Below are positions 9,355 through 16,760 of a DNA stretch of 24,865 bases, one piece after another. Each line of letters opens with the position of its first letter. Positions within the stretch are counted from its first letter, which is position 1. The DNA is from Bordetella parapertussis (GTDB lineage: Bacteria > Pseudomonadota > Gammaproteobacteria > Burkholderiales > Burkholderiaceae_B), in NCBI GenBank assembly GCA_945872285.1, contig CAMBZR010000049.1, positions 1 to 24,865 of the forward strand, read 5' to 3'. The notes below the pieces were generated by a model. The model saw nothing but the letters and a program-made list of their open reading frames with translations, did not search any database and was not told where the DNA came from. The position numbers and the translations under genes were made by a program.

Positions 9355-9959
9355 CAGATAAAAAATGACCCCAACACCAGCAAGATTTTTGACGGAAAGC
9401 CACAGCCGACTTGGTTGGGGTTCACGATGGCAAGCGCGTCGGGCAAGGTTTGGCCCGGCAAATGATGGTCGGTCACGATGACCCCAATGCCTTGTGCGTT
9501 AGCCTCGGCTACGCCCTCAACACTGGCAATGCCGTTATCAACGGTAATGATGAGGTCGGGCTTGCCGGCCTGATGCAGCAGGGCTAAGTCGATCACCGCG
9601 GGCGATAGCCCATAACCGGTTTCAAAACGATTCGGTACTAAATAATCGACGTCAGCACCCATGGCGCGCAGGGCTCGCAGGCCCACTGCACAAGCGGTGG
9701 CGCCATCGCAGTCGTAATCCGCCACGATCAGCATTTTTTTATTGGCGGCAATGGCATCAGCCAACAGTTTGGCCGCATGCTCGGCGTGGGTAAGGGAGGT
9801 GGGCGCCAACATGGCCGGCCACTCAAGCTGCACGTCTTTGGTTTGAGTAATGCCGCGCGCCGCCCACAGTCTGGCCAGTAGCGGATGGACCCCGGAAGCC
9901 TCAAGCCGTTGGGTGGTGGTCAAATCGACGCGTCGAATGGTTAGTTTGGGAGATTCCAC
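9354..9959 (-). CDS. recJ: RecJ N-terminal fragment (DHH domain part)
   Basis: As read, this frame codes 201 residues. It holds DHH phosphoesterase motifs I to III: VADYDCDGATA, IITVDNGIAS and VIVTDHHLPG, then the NPN segment AIVNPNQVGCGFPSK. The last ten residues after SK are out-of-frame residue. On its own it lacks motif IV and the DHHA1 nucleic-acid-binding domain, so it should be inactive alone. Confidence 0.75.
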   Translation of the reverse strand: MESPKLTIRRVDLTTTQRLEASGVHPLLARLWAARGITQTKDVQLEWPAMLAPTSLTHAEHAAKLLADAIAANKKMLIVADYDCDGATACAVGLRALRAMGADVDYLVPNRFETGYGLSPAVIDLALLHQAGKPDLIITVDNGIASVEGVAEANAQGIGVIVTDHHLPGQTLPDALAIVNPNQVGCGFPSKILLVLGSFFI

Positions 9960-10855
9960 CAAGTGCTCCAGAGTTGTGGGCGTGGTGCGAACAGGGCGTG
10001 CCACCAGCGTTTGCGTGTGGGCGTCAAGACGACGCAGCGTTGTTGGCCTGTCAAGGTCAGAGTTGCGGTGGGATCGAGCGTGCTGAGGTGCTCGGACAAG
10101 GCGGGCAGCGCAGCAATCCACGCGGCCCAGTCGCCTTGCAGGTAGGGGGTGTGCAGACCTTCGTAGGTTGCGGTGAGTGTCTGAGTCGCAGACCAACCTT
10201 GCGCCCCACCAAACAGCCACAAACTGTTGATCGGCAACTCACCGCGTTCTGCGCGAGCCAGATTAACTGGGTGCTCGTGCCATACCATTTGAATCTCGTT
10301 CAATAGACGGCGCCACTCGCGAAGGCTATCTTCTTGGGGCCACCAATCTGAGAGCCTCATTTCAGCCATCGCAGCAGGCGTAAGCGATCTCGTGCTCGCG
10401 CTTGGGTCAAGCCAGATCCGCCATTGCCTGGCATTAATCGGCAACGCCGAGATCGCACGATCCGCCCAAAGCCCTGACACCGCATCAAATAAGGCATCGG
10501 CCTCGTCATTCGTAACCTCAAACGAGGCCGGGTGGGCAATCGTTGCGCCCTCGCGCCCGACTGTAATGGCGCTTAATTCGGCCAACCAGACGGTTTCAGA
10601 GGGGTTTTTGACCCCTGCGTGCAACGAAGCCAGCCCCGTACCCAAGTTCGCACCCTCGGGCGGGGTGTAGCCCAATTGTTGCAGCTTGACGGCTTCAAAG
10701 GGCGTGCAGCCCGTGTGCTCAGGCTTTAGCTCTTGCACCGTTGCCCCCAGCGTTTTCAGGTGCTCGACCAGTAGCGGGCAGTGCTGTTCAACCTGTGCAA
10801 TCAGGTCTTTGGCAATATTAGAGGGGGGCAACGCCCCAGGAATCAAAAGATGCAT
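9941..10855 (-). CDS. COG4255-type conserved protein (RpfE-type / putative phosphoglycerate mutase family)
   Basis: The 304-residue protein belongs to a betaproteobacterial family usually found before recJ and variously labelled RpfE-type regulatory protein or cofactor-independent phosphoglycerate mutase. Recognisable features are the N-terminus MHLLIPGALPP and the conserved block LLNEIQMVWHEHPVNLARAE followed by LPINSLWLFGG. I see no metal-binding or catalytic motif of a true phosphoglycerate mutase and would not assign that activity. No signal peptide or membrane segment is evident. Its last 19 bases overlap the start of recJ, which indicates translational coupling. The start ATG 10855 has no Shine-Dalgarno and sits six bases after a TACAAT box. 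The true function is unknown. Confidence 0.78.
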   Translation of the reverse strand: MHLLIPGALPPSNIAKDLIAQVEQHCPLLVEHLKTLGATVQELKPEHTGCTPFEAVKLQQLGYTPPEGANLGTGLASLHAGVKNPSETVWLAELSAITVGREGATIAHPASFEVTNDEADALFDAVSGLWADRAISALPINARQWRIWLDPSASTRSLTPAAMAEMRLSDWWPQEDSLREWRRLLNEIQMVWHEHPVNLARAERGELPINSLWLFGGAQGWSATQTLTATYEGLHTPYLQGDWAAWIAALPALSEHLSTLDPTATLTLTGQQRCVVLTPTRKRWWHALFAPRPQLWSTWWNLPN

Positions 10856-10861
10856 AAGCGG

Positions 10862-10892
10862 ATTGTAGTGGGATGCCAGACGATCAGTTCAA
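10862..10892 (-). promoter_or_regulatory. Candidate promoter of the COG4255-recJ operon, possibly leaderless
   Basis: On the minus strand TACAAT (10867-10862) lies exactly six bases before ATG 10855, so a normal start site would fall on or next to the ATG. A TTGAAC (10892-10887) could be the -35 box, with a 19-base spacer that is longer than ideal. No binding site lies between the -10 box and the ATG. Confidence 0.45.
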
Positions 10893-10974
10893 CAAAAGCT
10901 ACATACTTGTCATGCGATGCTAAGCGATCTCTTAGCGAGCTGAGGCAATCTTCAGTAGTCAGTCACAGGTTTGA

Positions 10975-10983
10975 TGCAATAAT
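10975..10983 (+). promoter_or_regulatory. Candidate extended -10 promoter of lolC, possibly leaderless
   Basis: TGCAATAAT (extended -10 form TGn followed by AATAAT) ends six bases before the GTG start of lolC at 10990. No -35 box is convincing and no Shine-Dalgarno precedes the GTG. Transcription would be expected to begin at about the first base of the start codon. Confidence 0.4.
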
Positions 10984-10989
10984 GCCGCT

Positions 10990-12270
10990 GTGTTCAAACT
11001 ACCTTACGAATTGTGGATTGGGGCCCGCTATGCGGGGCTTAGCAGCTTGCGCGGTCGTAAAGGCCGACGCGATCGCTTTATCTCGTTTGTGGCCGCGACT
11101 TCAATGGCTGGCATCGCCTTGGGTGTTGCCGCCCTGATCGTCGTCTTGTCGGTCATGAACGGCTTTCAAAAAGATGTGCGCGACCGCATGTTGTCGGTGC
11201 TGCCGCATATTGAAATCTTTGCGCCGGGGGCTGATGCTGAGCGCACCGTGAGCCAAGCCCCCGAGCTAATCGCAGCAGCCAAAAAATCTCGGGCTGTTTT
11301 GGCGGGCGCGCCCTTTGTATCGGCTCAAGGCATGTTGATGCGCGGGCAAGAGTTACGCGGTGTGCAGGTGCGCGGCATTGATCCGGTGACTGAAAAAAAT
11401 GTGTCAGCAGTCGGCAGCCAAATGGTGCGTGGTCGCTTAACTGATTTAAAGCCTGGTGAATTTGGCATCGTTTTAGGGCAAGACTTAGCCGACGTTTTAA
11501 ATGTGCGCATCGGGCAAACCATCATGATGCTCGCACCGTCTGCCAATATCAGCCCCGCAGGTTTTTCACCCCGTATGCGCCAGTTCACCTTGGTGGGTAC
11601 GTTTCGCTCGGGTCACTATGAGTACGACTCGTCTTTAGCGTTTGTCGATGTCTCCGATGCGGCCAAGCTGTTTCGCGATAGCGCCATGGCGGGCGTGCGG
11701 CTACGCGTCAATGACATGCATCGCGCCCCTGAAATCGCGCTAGAGCTGGTGCCACTGTTACCGGCTACGGTTGCCGTGGCAGACTGGTCTCGCAATAACC
11801 GCACTTGGTTTGCCGCGGTGCAAACAGAAAAACGTATGATGTTTTTGATCTTGGCGTTGATTGTAGCGGTCGCGGCTTTCAACCTGCTGTCATCACTTGT
11901 GATGGCGGTTAAAGACAAACAATCTGATATTGCGATTTTGCGCAGCTTTGGTTCAACGCCTATTGAAATAGCTCGAATATTTTTGGTGCAAGGCGCGCTG
12001 ATTGGCGTGATCGGCACGCTGTTAGGCGTACTGGGTGGTTCGGCACTCGCACTCAATATTGATGTCATCGTGCCGGCGATCGAGCGCATGATCGGTGCCC
12101 AGTTCTTGCCACGCGAAATCTATTTCATCAGCACCTTGCCGTCTGATCCGCGCCTGTCTGACATTACGAGTATCGGCATCACCTCGTTGATCATGTCGCT
12201 TTTGGCGACGCTGTATCCAAGCTGGCGGGCCTCACGTTTGCAACCTGCCGAGGTCTTGCGTCATGACTGA
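10990..12270 (+). CDS. lolC: Lipoprotein-releasing ABC transporter permease LolC/E
   Basis: This inner-membrane permease, with LolD, extracts outer-membrane lipoproteins and hands them to LolA. At 426 residues it has the expected design: a membrane helix near residues 30-55 (SMAGIALGVAALIVVLSVMN), a large periplasmic domain, then three C-terminal helices of the FtsX fold (AAFNLLSSLVMAVKDK ... QGALIGVIGTLLGVLGGSAL) and the ending WRASRLQPAEVLRHD. The GTG start at 10990 gives MFKLPYELWIGARY, the usual betaproteobacterial N-terminus. lolD overlaps its 3' end by eight bases. Only one permease gene is present, so the complex may be built from two copies of it, as proposed for LolF-type systems; a second permease elsewhere cannot be excluded. 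Confidence 0.94.
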   Translation: MFKLPYELWIGARYAGLSSLRGRKGRRDRFISFVAATSMAGIALGVAALIVVLSVMNGFQKDVRDRMLSVLPHIEIFAPGADAERTVSQAPELIAAAKKSRAVLAGAPFVSAQGMLMRGQELRGVQVRGIDPVTEKNVSAVGSQMVRGRLTDLKPGEFGIVLGQDLADVLNVRIGQTIMMLAPSANISPAGFSPRMRQFTLVGTFRSGHYEYDSSLAFVDVSDAAKLFRDSAMAGVRLRVNDMHRAPEIALELVPLLPATVAVADWSRNNRTWFAAVQTEKRMMFLILALIVAVAAFNLLSSLVMAVKDKQSDIAILRSFGSTPIEIARIFLVQGALIGVIGTLLGVLGGSALALNIDVIVPAIERMIGAQFLPREIYFISTLPSDPRLSDITSIGITSLIMSLLATLYPSWRASRLQPAEVLRHD

Positions 12271-12946
12271 TTTTGCTTTGCAAGCCTCGCACTTATCTAA
12301 ACACTATGACGACGGTTTAAATCGTATTGACGTATTGGTGGATGTCAGCATCGCGATTGCGCGCGGTGAAATGGTGGCGGTGGTGGGGGCTTCGGGTTCA
12401 GGCAAAAGCACACTGTTGCATGCCTTGGGCTTGTTGGATTTGCCAAGTTCAGGCTCGATTACCGTGTCAGGGCAAGCCACTGACGGTCTGTCTGAAGCCC
12501 AACGCAGTCGCTTACGTAATCATGCCCTTGGCTTTGTGTATCAGTTTCATCATTTGCTGCCTGAATTTTCGGCTTTAGATAATGTGGCGATGCCTTTAAT
12601 CGTTCGCCGTGAGTCGCGTGAGCATGCGCGTACTGAGGCACAAAAAGTGCTTGAGCTGGTGGGCTTGCAGGCGAGGGTGCAGCATTTTCCGGGTCAGTTA
12701 TCCGGTGGTGAGCGCCAGCGTGTCGCCTTGGCGCGCGCGTTGGTGGCAAAGCCTGCGTGCGTGTTGGCCGATGAACCCACCGGCAATCTTGATCGGCATA
12801 CGGCACAGCAAATGTTTCGCTTACTCAAGCAAGTGAACGCCGAGGCAAAAACAGCCTTTTTGATTGTGACCCATGATCAAGAGCTTGCTGCCTTAGCCGA
12901 TCGCCGCCTCTACATGGAGGCAGGGCGCTTGGTAGATGCGTCTTGA
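12263..12946 (+). CDS. lolD: Lipoprotein-releasing system ATPase LolD
   Basis: The 227-residue ABC ATPase powers lipoprotein release by the LolC/E permease at the cytoplasmic face of the inner membrane. All ATPase motifs are present: Walker A GASGSGKST, Q-loop region FVYQFHHLLPEFSALDN (the LLPEF-type stretch is characteristic of LolD/MacB-like ATPases), signature LSGGERQRVALARAL, Walker B VLADEPTGNLD and the switch histidine in VTHD. The start ATG 12263 lies inside the end of lolC (ATGACTGA overlap) with GAGG nine bases upstream. tatD follows within a few bases. Confidence 0.95.
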   Translation: MTDFALQASHLSKHYDDGLNRIDVLVDVSIAIARGEMVAVVGASGSGKSTLLHALGLLDLPSSGSITVSGQATDGLSEAQRSRLRNHALGFVYQFHHLLPEFSALDNVAMPLIVRRESREHARTEAQKVLELVGLQARVQHFPGQLSGGERQRVALARALVAKPACVLADEPTGNLDRHTAQQMFRLLKQVNAEAKTAFLIVTHDQELAALADRRLYMEAGRLVDAS

Positions 12947-12950
12947 CACG

Positions 12951-13754
12951 ATGCTGTTTGACACGCATTGCCATTTAGACGCGGCAGAGTTCGACCACGA
13001 TCGCGAGCAGGTGATTGCACGTGCGCAATCCGCTGGCGTACAAGCCATTGTTATCCCGGCAGTTGAAGTGGCTAACTTCGATCGTGTACGCCTATTAGCC
13101 CATTCGTTTGAGCAAGGGTTTTACGCGCTGGGCATTCACCCAATGTACGTTGAGCGCGCTGTACCAGGGGCGTTAGAGCAACTGCGCGAGGCTTTGCTGC
13201 AACACCGTGCTGATCCAAAGTTAATTGCAGTGGGTGAAATCGGACTCGATTTTTTTATCCCTGAAATTTCGTCAGACAAGCCACGCGCTAAGCAAGAGTT
13301 GTTTTACGGAGCACAGTTAAAGCTCGCGCTTGAATTTGATTTGCCCGTGCTGTTGCATGTGCGACGTTCGCAAGATACTTTGTTGAAATATCTGCGACGC
13401 CATCGCGTGCGTGGCGGGATTGCACACGCCTTTAACGGCAGCCTGCAACAGGCGCAGCAATTTGTTGAGTTGGGCTTTGCGTTGGGAATTGGTGGGGCAA
13501 TGACATTTGAACGCGCGTTGCAGATCAGACGGTTGGCCACAGTGCTTGACTTAAGTGCCTTGGTGCTTGAGACCGATGCGCCTGATATTTCACCAGCGTG
13601 GCTAGTCAAGGAGGCTCGCAACGAGCCGCACGAAGTGCTGCAGATTGCACAGACGCTTGCGGGGTTGCGTGGGTGCTCGGTGGAAGAGGTAGTCAAGGTA
13701 ACGGCACACACGGCACAACGGGTTTGCCCAGGTTTGGCGATTACTGCGCGTTAA
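12951..13754 (+). CDS. tatD: TatD family metal-dependent hydrolase/DNase
   Basis: The 267-residue protein is a TIM-barrel metalloenzyme of the TatD/YcfH family, members of which are 3'-5' exonucleases or DNases. Metal ligands are visible: DTHCHLD at residues 4-10, VGEIGLDF, LLHVRRS, AHAFNGS and ETDAPDISP, in the expected order. ATG 12951 (MLFDTHCHLD) fits the usual family start and lies four bases after lolD. An in-frame ATG at 12936 would add five residues and overlap lolD by 11 bases; neither has a good binding site. The sequence does not separate the TatD, YcfH and YjjV subgroups with certainty. Confidence 0.9.
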   Translation: MLFDTHCHLDAAEFDHDREQVIARAQSAGVQAIVIPAVEVANFDRVRLLAHSFEQGFYALGIHPMYVERAVPGALEQLREALLQHRADPKLIAVGEIGLDFFIPEISSDKPRAKQELFYGAQLKLALEFDLPVLLHVRRSQDTLLKYLRRHRVRGGIAHAFNGSLQQAQQFVELGFALGIGGAMTFERALQIRRLATVLDLSALVLETDAPDISPAWLVKEARNEPHEVLQIAQTLAGLRGCSVEEVVKVTAHTAQRVCPGLAITAR

Positions 13755-13934
13755 TCTTCGCGTTGTGTATGATTTTGCTCAGCTAAATCTTTGAAAGAAT
13801 CACGCAAGAAACTATGGCGGCGCTTTGCAGTCACCGAGCTACTTTGCAGGAAGCTGCGGCAGTGCGCCAATTTCCGTTATTTGCAAGTATATTAAGCAAC
13901 CGCAAGCGCCACGCTAAATCAAAGGCTAAAGAAA

Positions 13935-13951
13935 GGAAGGCTTCGCCTTCC
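13935..13951. repeat. Perfect short inverted repeat (hairpin)
   Basis: GGAAGGC and GCCTTCC form a perfect seven-base stem around the loop TTC. No T-run follows on either side, so it is a poor intrinsic terminator on its own; it may be structural or a repeat remnant. Confidence 0.5.
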
Positions 13952-13961
13952 GCGCTTACAT

Positions 13962-13985
13962 CCCCGCCCCGAACGGCGAGGTTTT
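13962..13985 (+). terminator. Terminator-like stem with T-run, 3' of tatD
   Basis: CCCCGCC (13962-13968) pairs with GGCGAGG (13975-13981) with one mismatch around a six-base loop, and TTTT follows at once. It could end the lolC-lolD-tatD transcript, although it lies over 200 bases past the tatD stop. Confidence 0.45.
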
Positions 13986-14215
13986 ACGCGCAAAATCGAT
14001 AAAGCGGTGGTTAACTGGGGCAATTTTAGGTGTGGAGCAGGTTGATGAGGTCGATGTCACACAAATACCAGGCTATGTTGCGCCGCCGGTAGGGTATGTC
14101 GAAACGTCGGCGTAGCCAACCTACAGAGTTGGTGACTGAGCCAGACATTTTTATCCATCCCTGGTTGCTTTGACGCGTAACCCACGGCAGCATCACATGT
14201 TTTGTGTGAGGCAGC

Positions 14216-16720
14216 ATGGGCAGACTTTCTGCGCTAGCGATTGTATTGGGTGCGGTACTGGTGCAGTGCTCGTCTAGGCTGCCCGCCCTTGACAGCTTGT
14301 ATGCAGCAAGTCTTTGTGTTGCAGGCCTACTCGCTCTATTGTGCCTGCCGCAACGAGGCAGCAATAAAAAGCAGACGAACCGAATTAAGCGCGCTGGTCA
14401 GGCGTTGCGGCGGCCTACGGTAGTTTTGTTGATCTTGTTTTTAAGCATCACGTGGGTAACTTGGCGGGCAGAGCAACGCTTAAGCGCCGTACTCTCGACT
14501 GAGCACGAAAACGTTGTTACGCGCTTGACGTTTAGGGTGACGTCTTTGCTTAACGACACCTCAGAGAGCGTGCGCTTCGAGGCACAAGTGCTAGAGCCCT
14601 TCAAAGCAGGGGTGCCAAGGTCTTTGCAAGTGTCTTGGTTAAAGACGCCGGCCATGCGCCAAGTGTTGCCTGGGCAAGTGTTTCGTGCCGCCTTGGTACT
14701 GCGTCGTCCGCATAGCAATCTCAACCCTCATGGCTTTGATTACGAGGGTCATCTCTTTGCAAAAAATATTCGAGCGCTCGGGCGTGTGCGTGGCTTGCCG
14801 GTCTTGTTGTCCGATGAGCCCTACGCAAGCTTCTCAGTCAGCATTGCACGCGCCCGACATGTCGTGCGCGAAGGCATGCGCCGTGTCACGGCAAACATGC
14901 CTTACGGCGCGGTGCTAATCGCGCTGGCCATCGGCGACCAGGATAGCGTCAAGCAAGAGCATTGGCAGATCTTTAATCTTACTGGGATCACTCATTTGGT
15001 CTCGATTAGTGGTTCGCATGTGACGATGCTAGCGGCGGTTGGCGGATGGTTCATGCTTTTGATCATGAAGCGAGTGCGCTGGCGCGGGCACCTGCTGTGC
15101 GAACGCGTACCTGCCAGGGTGATTGCTACACTTGCGGCGATGCTAGTGGCCTGGCTGTATTGCTTATTGGCGGGTTGGGGTGTGCCCGCGCAACGTACCT
15201 TTTTTATGTTGGCCTGCGTCGCGGCATCGATACTCGTGCGTCACACATTGTCAGCCTCACGGGTGCTGGCAGCGGCGGCAGCCGTGGTGGTAGTGGCCGA
15301 TCCGTGGGCGCCGTTGGCAACCGGCTTTTGGTTGTCGTTTTTGGCCGTCGGTATTTTGTTTGCGGCCGGAGCGGCGGGTAGCAAGCTCGGTCAGGCCCGC
15401 TCGATTTGGCACCGCGCTAAACAAGTGTGTGCCGAGGCGACTCGCTTGCAATGGCTCATTACGATCGCGATGCTCCCTGTCTTGGCCTTTTTGTTTCAGC
15501 AAGTCTCGCTGGTTTCACCGTTCGCTAACGCGATTGCGATACCTGTATTGACGTTTGTGGTGACTCCGTTGGCGTTGGCCTTAGCGCTCGTCGGCTTGGT
15601 ACCTGGTCTAGGCTGGCTAGCCACAGCAAGTGGTGCCCTCGCGCATTGGGCACTTGAATACACCTTGATCCCCGTGACATGGTTAGCAAAGTTGTCGTGG
15701 GCAAGCTTTGATGTCGCCGCAGCACCTTTTTGGACCTTGGCGCTTGCCGGTGCCGGCTTGTGCTGGGCGCTACAGCCCCCCGGTTGGCCCGTGCGTTGGG
15801 CGGGTTGGTGCCTGCTTTTGCCCGTTTTGTCGTTTGAGCCACCACGTCCTGCGTTGGGGCACTGGGGGCTTCTTGCTTTTGATGTCGGGCAGGGCGGCGC
15901 AGTCCTCTTGCAAACCCAAACGCATGATATTTTGTTTGACACCGGACCACGTCAGGGAGCCAGTGACGCCGGAGCTCGAACGATTGTGCCAGGCTTGCGA
16001 GCGCTAGGCATACGAAAACTCGACAGCGTAGTCGTGTCACATGCCGACAACGATCACACAGGCGGCTTATTGGCGGTGTTAAAGGCGTTACCGGTCAGCA
16101 CGTTGTACAGCTCCTTTTCGATTCAAGAGTGGCTCAGGCGTGCGTCGCCCTCGATCGCCCCAGCCACGCTGAAAAATGAACCCGCGCAGGCACTGCTATG
16201 CGAACGTGGGCACGATTGGGAGTGGGATGGCGTGCAATTTCAATTTTTGCATCCTGAGGCAACGCAACTCGGTGTAGTGCCCACGCGATTAAGCAAGATT
16301 CGTCCCTCAAAAAACGCGCAAAGTTGTGTGCTGCATATCCAGGGCATACACCATTCGGTCCTTTTGCCAGGAGACATTGGCGTCAAACAAGAGCAACTTT
16401 TGCTTGACCCGCGCGCTGCCATCACGCCCACAGAACTGACGGCCGATCTGGTCGTGGTGGCGCACCATGGCTCTGATACCTCTTCTTCGCCGCTCTTTGT
16501 GCGGCGTTTAGGGGCGCAACACGCGATCGTGCAAGCGGGCTATCTCAATCGCTTTGGGCACCCGCACCCATTGATTAAGCAGCGCTGGCTGCAGGCTGAG
16601 GCCAAGTTCTGGCAAACCGATCGTCATGGAGCCATCGTGGCAAGGTCTGGGCCCGAGGGGCTGTTTGTTCAGTCTTATAGCCAACTGCGGCAGCGCTATT
16701 GGCATCAAAGGCTACGCTAG
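14216..16720 (+). CDS. comEC: ComEC/Rec2 family DNA uptake channel protein
   Basis: ComEC forms the inner-membrane channel for single-stranded DNA in natural transformation. The 834-residue protein has the full three-part design: N-terminal membrane helices with the DUF4131-like OB domain (about residues 1-200, including PHSNLNPHGFDYEGHLF), the Competence membrane domain (about 220-520, with LTGITHLVSISGSHVTMLA), and a C-terminal metallo-beta-lactamase-like domain starting at LLAFDVGQGGAVLL. The last has the HxDxDH motif in SHADNDHTGG and later AHHGSDTSSS, so it may retain nuclease-type metal binding. ATG 14216 has GAGG four bases upstream. A full-length comEC suggests potential competence, but other competence genes are not in the window. 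Confidence 0.95.
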   Translation: MGRLSALAIVLGAVLVQCSSRLPALDSLYAASLCVAGLLALLCLPQRGSNKKQTNRIKRAGQALRRPTVVLLILFLSITWVTWRAEQRLSAVLSTEHENVVTRLTFRVTSLLNDTSESVRFEAQVLEPFKAGVPRSLQVSWLKTPAMRQVLPGQVFRAALVLRRPHSNLNPHGFDYEGHLFAKNIRALGRVRGLPVLLSDEPYASFSVSIARARHVVREGMRRVTANMPYGAVLIALAIGDQDSVKQEHWQIFNLTGITHLVSISGSHVTMLAAVGGWFMLLIMKRVRWRGHLLCERVPARVIATLAAMLVAWLYCLLAGWGVPAQRTFFMLACVAASILVRHTLSASRVLAAAAAVVVVADPWAPLATGFWLSFLAVGILFAAGAAGSKLGQARSIWHRAKQVCAEATRLQWLITIAMLPVLAFLFQQVSLVSPFANAIAIPVLTFVVTPLALALALVGLVPGLGWLATASGALAHWALEYTLIPVTWLAKLSWASFDVAAAPFWTLALAGAGLCWALQPPGWPVRWAGWCLLLPVLSFEPPRPALGHWGLLAFDVGQGGAVLLQTQTHDILFDTGPRQGASDAGARTIVPGLRALGIRKLDSVVVSHADNDHTGGLLAVLKALPVSTLYSSFSIQEWLRRASPSIAPATLKNEPAQALLCERGHDWEWDGVQFQFLHPEATQLGVVPTRLSKIRPSKNAQSCVLHIQGIHHSVLLPGDIGVKQEQLLLDPRAAITPTELTADLVVVAHHGSDTSSSPLFVRRLGAQHAIVQAGYLNRFGHPHPLIKQRWLQAEAKFWQTDRHGAIVARSGPEGLFVQSYSQLRQRYWHQRLR

Positions 16721-16726
16721 AACCAC

Positions 16727-16752
16727 TACAATAGCGCATAGTTTTTCAGGAA
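16727..16752 (+). promoter_or_regulatory. Candidate -10 box and ribosome binding site before the hydrolase gene
   Basis: TACAAT at 16727-16732 lies just after the comEC stop, 28 bases before ATG 16761, and AGGAA at 16748-16752 is a suitable binding site. No good -35 box with normal spacing is seen. It may give the hydrolase, exonuclease and perhaps greB a promoter separate from comEC. Confidence 0.4.
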
Positions 16753-16760
16753 CCCCCCTT

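Larger units (their letters stand above)
8251..9959 (-). pseudogene. recJ: recJ, ssDNA-specific 5'-3' exonuclease, broken by one frameshift
   Basis: RecJ degrades single-stranded DNA from the 5' end in recombination and mismatch repair. The two parts together cover the whole protein, but lie in different frames. The break is at a run of five A on the minus strand (9390-9386). Reading TCA AAA ATC gives SKILLVLGSFFI and a stop; adding one A, or slipping back one base after AAA, gives SK-NLAGVGVIFYLMLALRAEL, as the family expects. The restored protein is 569 residues, against 577 in E. coli. The start is GTG 9959, preceded by GGAG with a six-base gap; it overlaps the upstream gene by 19 bases. 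No other defect is visible and flanking codon use looks normal, so a sequencing error in a homopolymer is at least as likely as a true lesion. Confidence 0.88.
13755..14215. other. Gene-free region between tatD and comEC
   Basis: This 461-base stretch has no convincing gene. It holds a perfect hairpin with a TTC loop (13935-13951), a terminator-like stem (13962-13981) and, around 14080-14190, fragments such as GCGTAGCCAACCTAC and GCGTAACCCACG that resemble the arms of REP-like palindromes seen in many proteobacteria. Short open frames on both strands look random. It may be the decayed remnant of a repeat or mobile element, but I cannot name one. The comEC ribosome binding site (GAGG, 14208-14211) is at its end. 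Confidence 0.5.

Noticed and set aside
13814..14002. Plus-strand open frame of 62 codons, considered as a transposase remnant
   Set aside because: It runs through the hairpins, has no known transposase motif and no terminal inverted repeats or target duplication are visible.
14026..14364. Minus-strand open frame of 112 codons
   Set aside because: It overlaps the comEC start and the repeat-like region, has an arginine-rich low-complexity tail from palindrome-like DNA, no binding site and no recognisable family.
16626..16760. N-terminal extension of the alpha/beta hydrolase
   Set aside because: This part lies inside comEC and across a candidate promoter; the family start and ribosome binding site fit ATG 16761.
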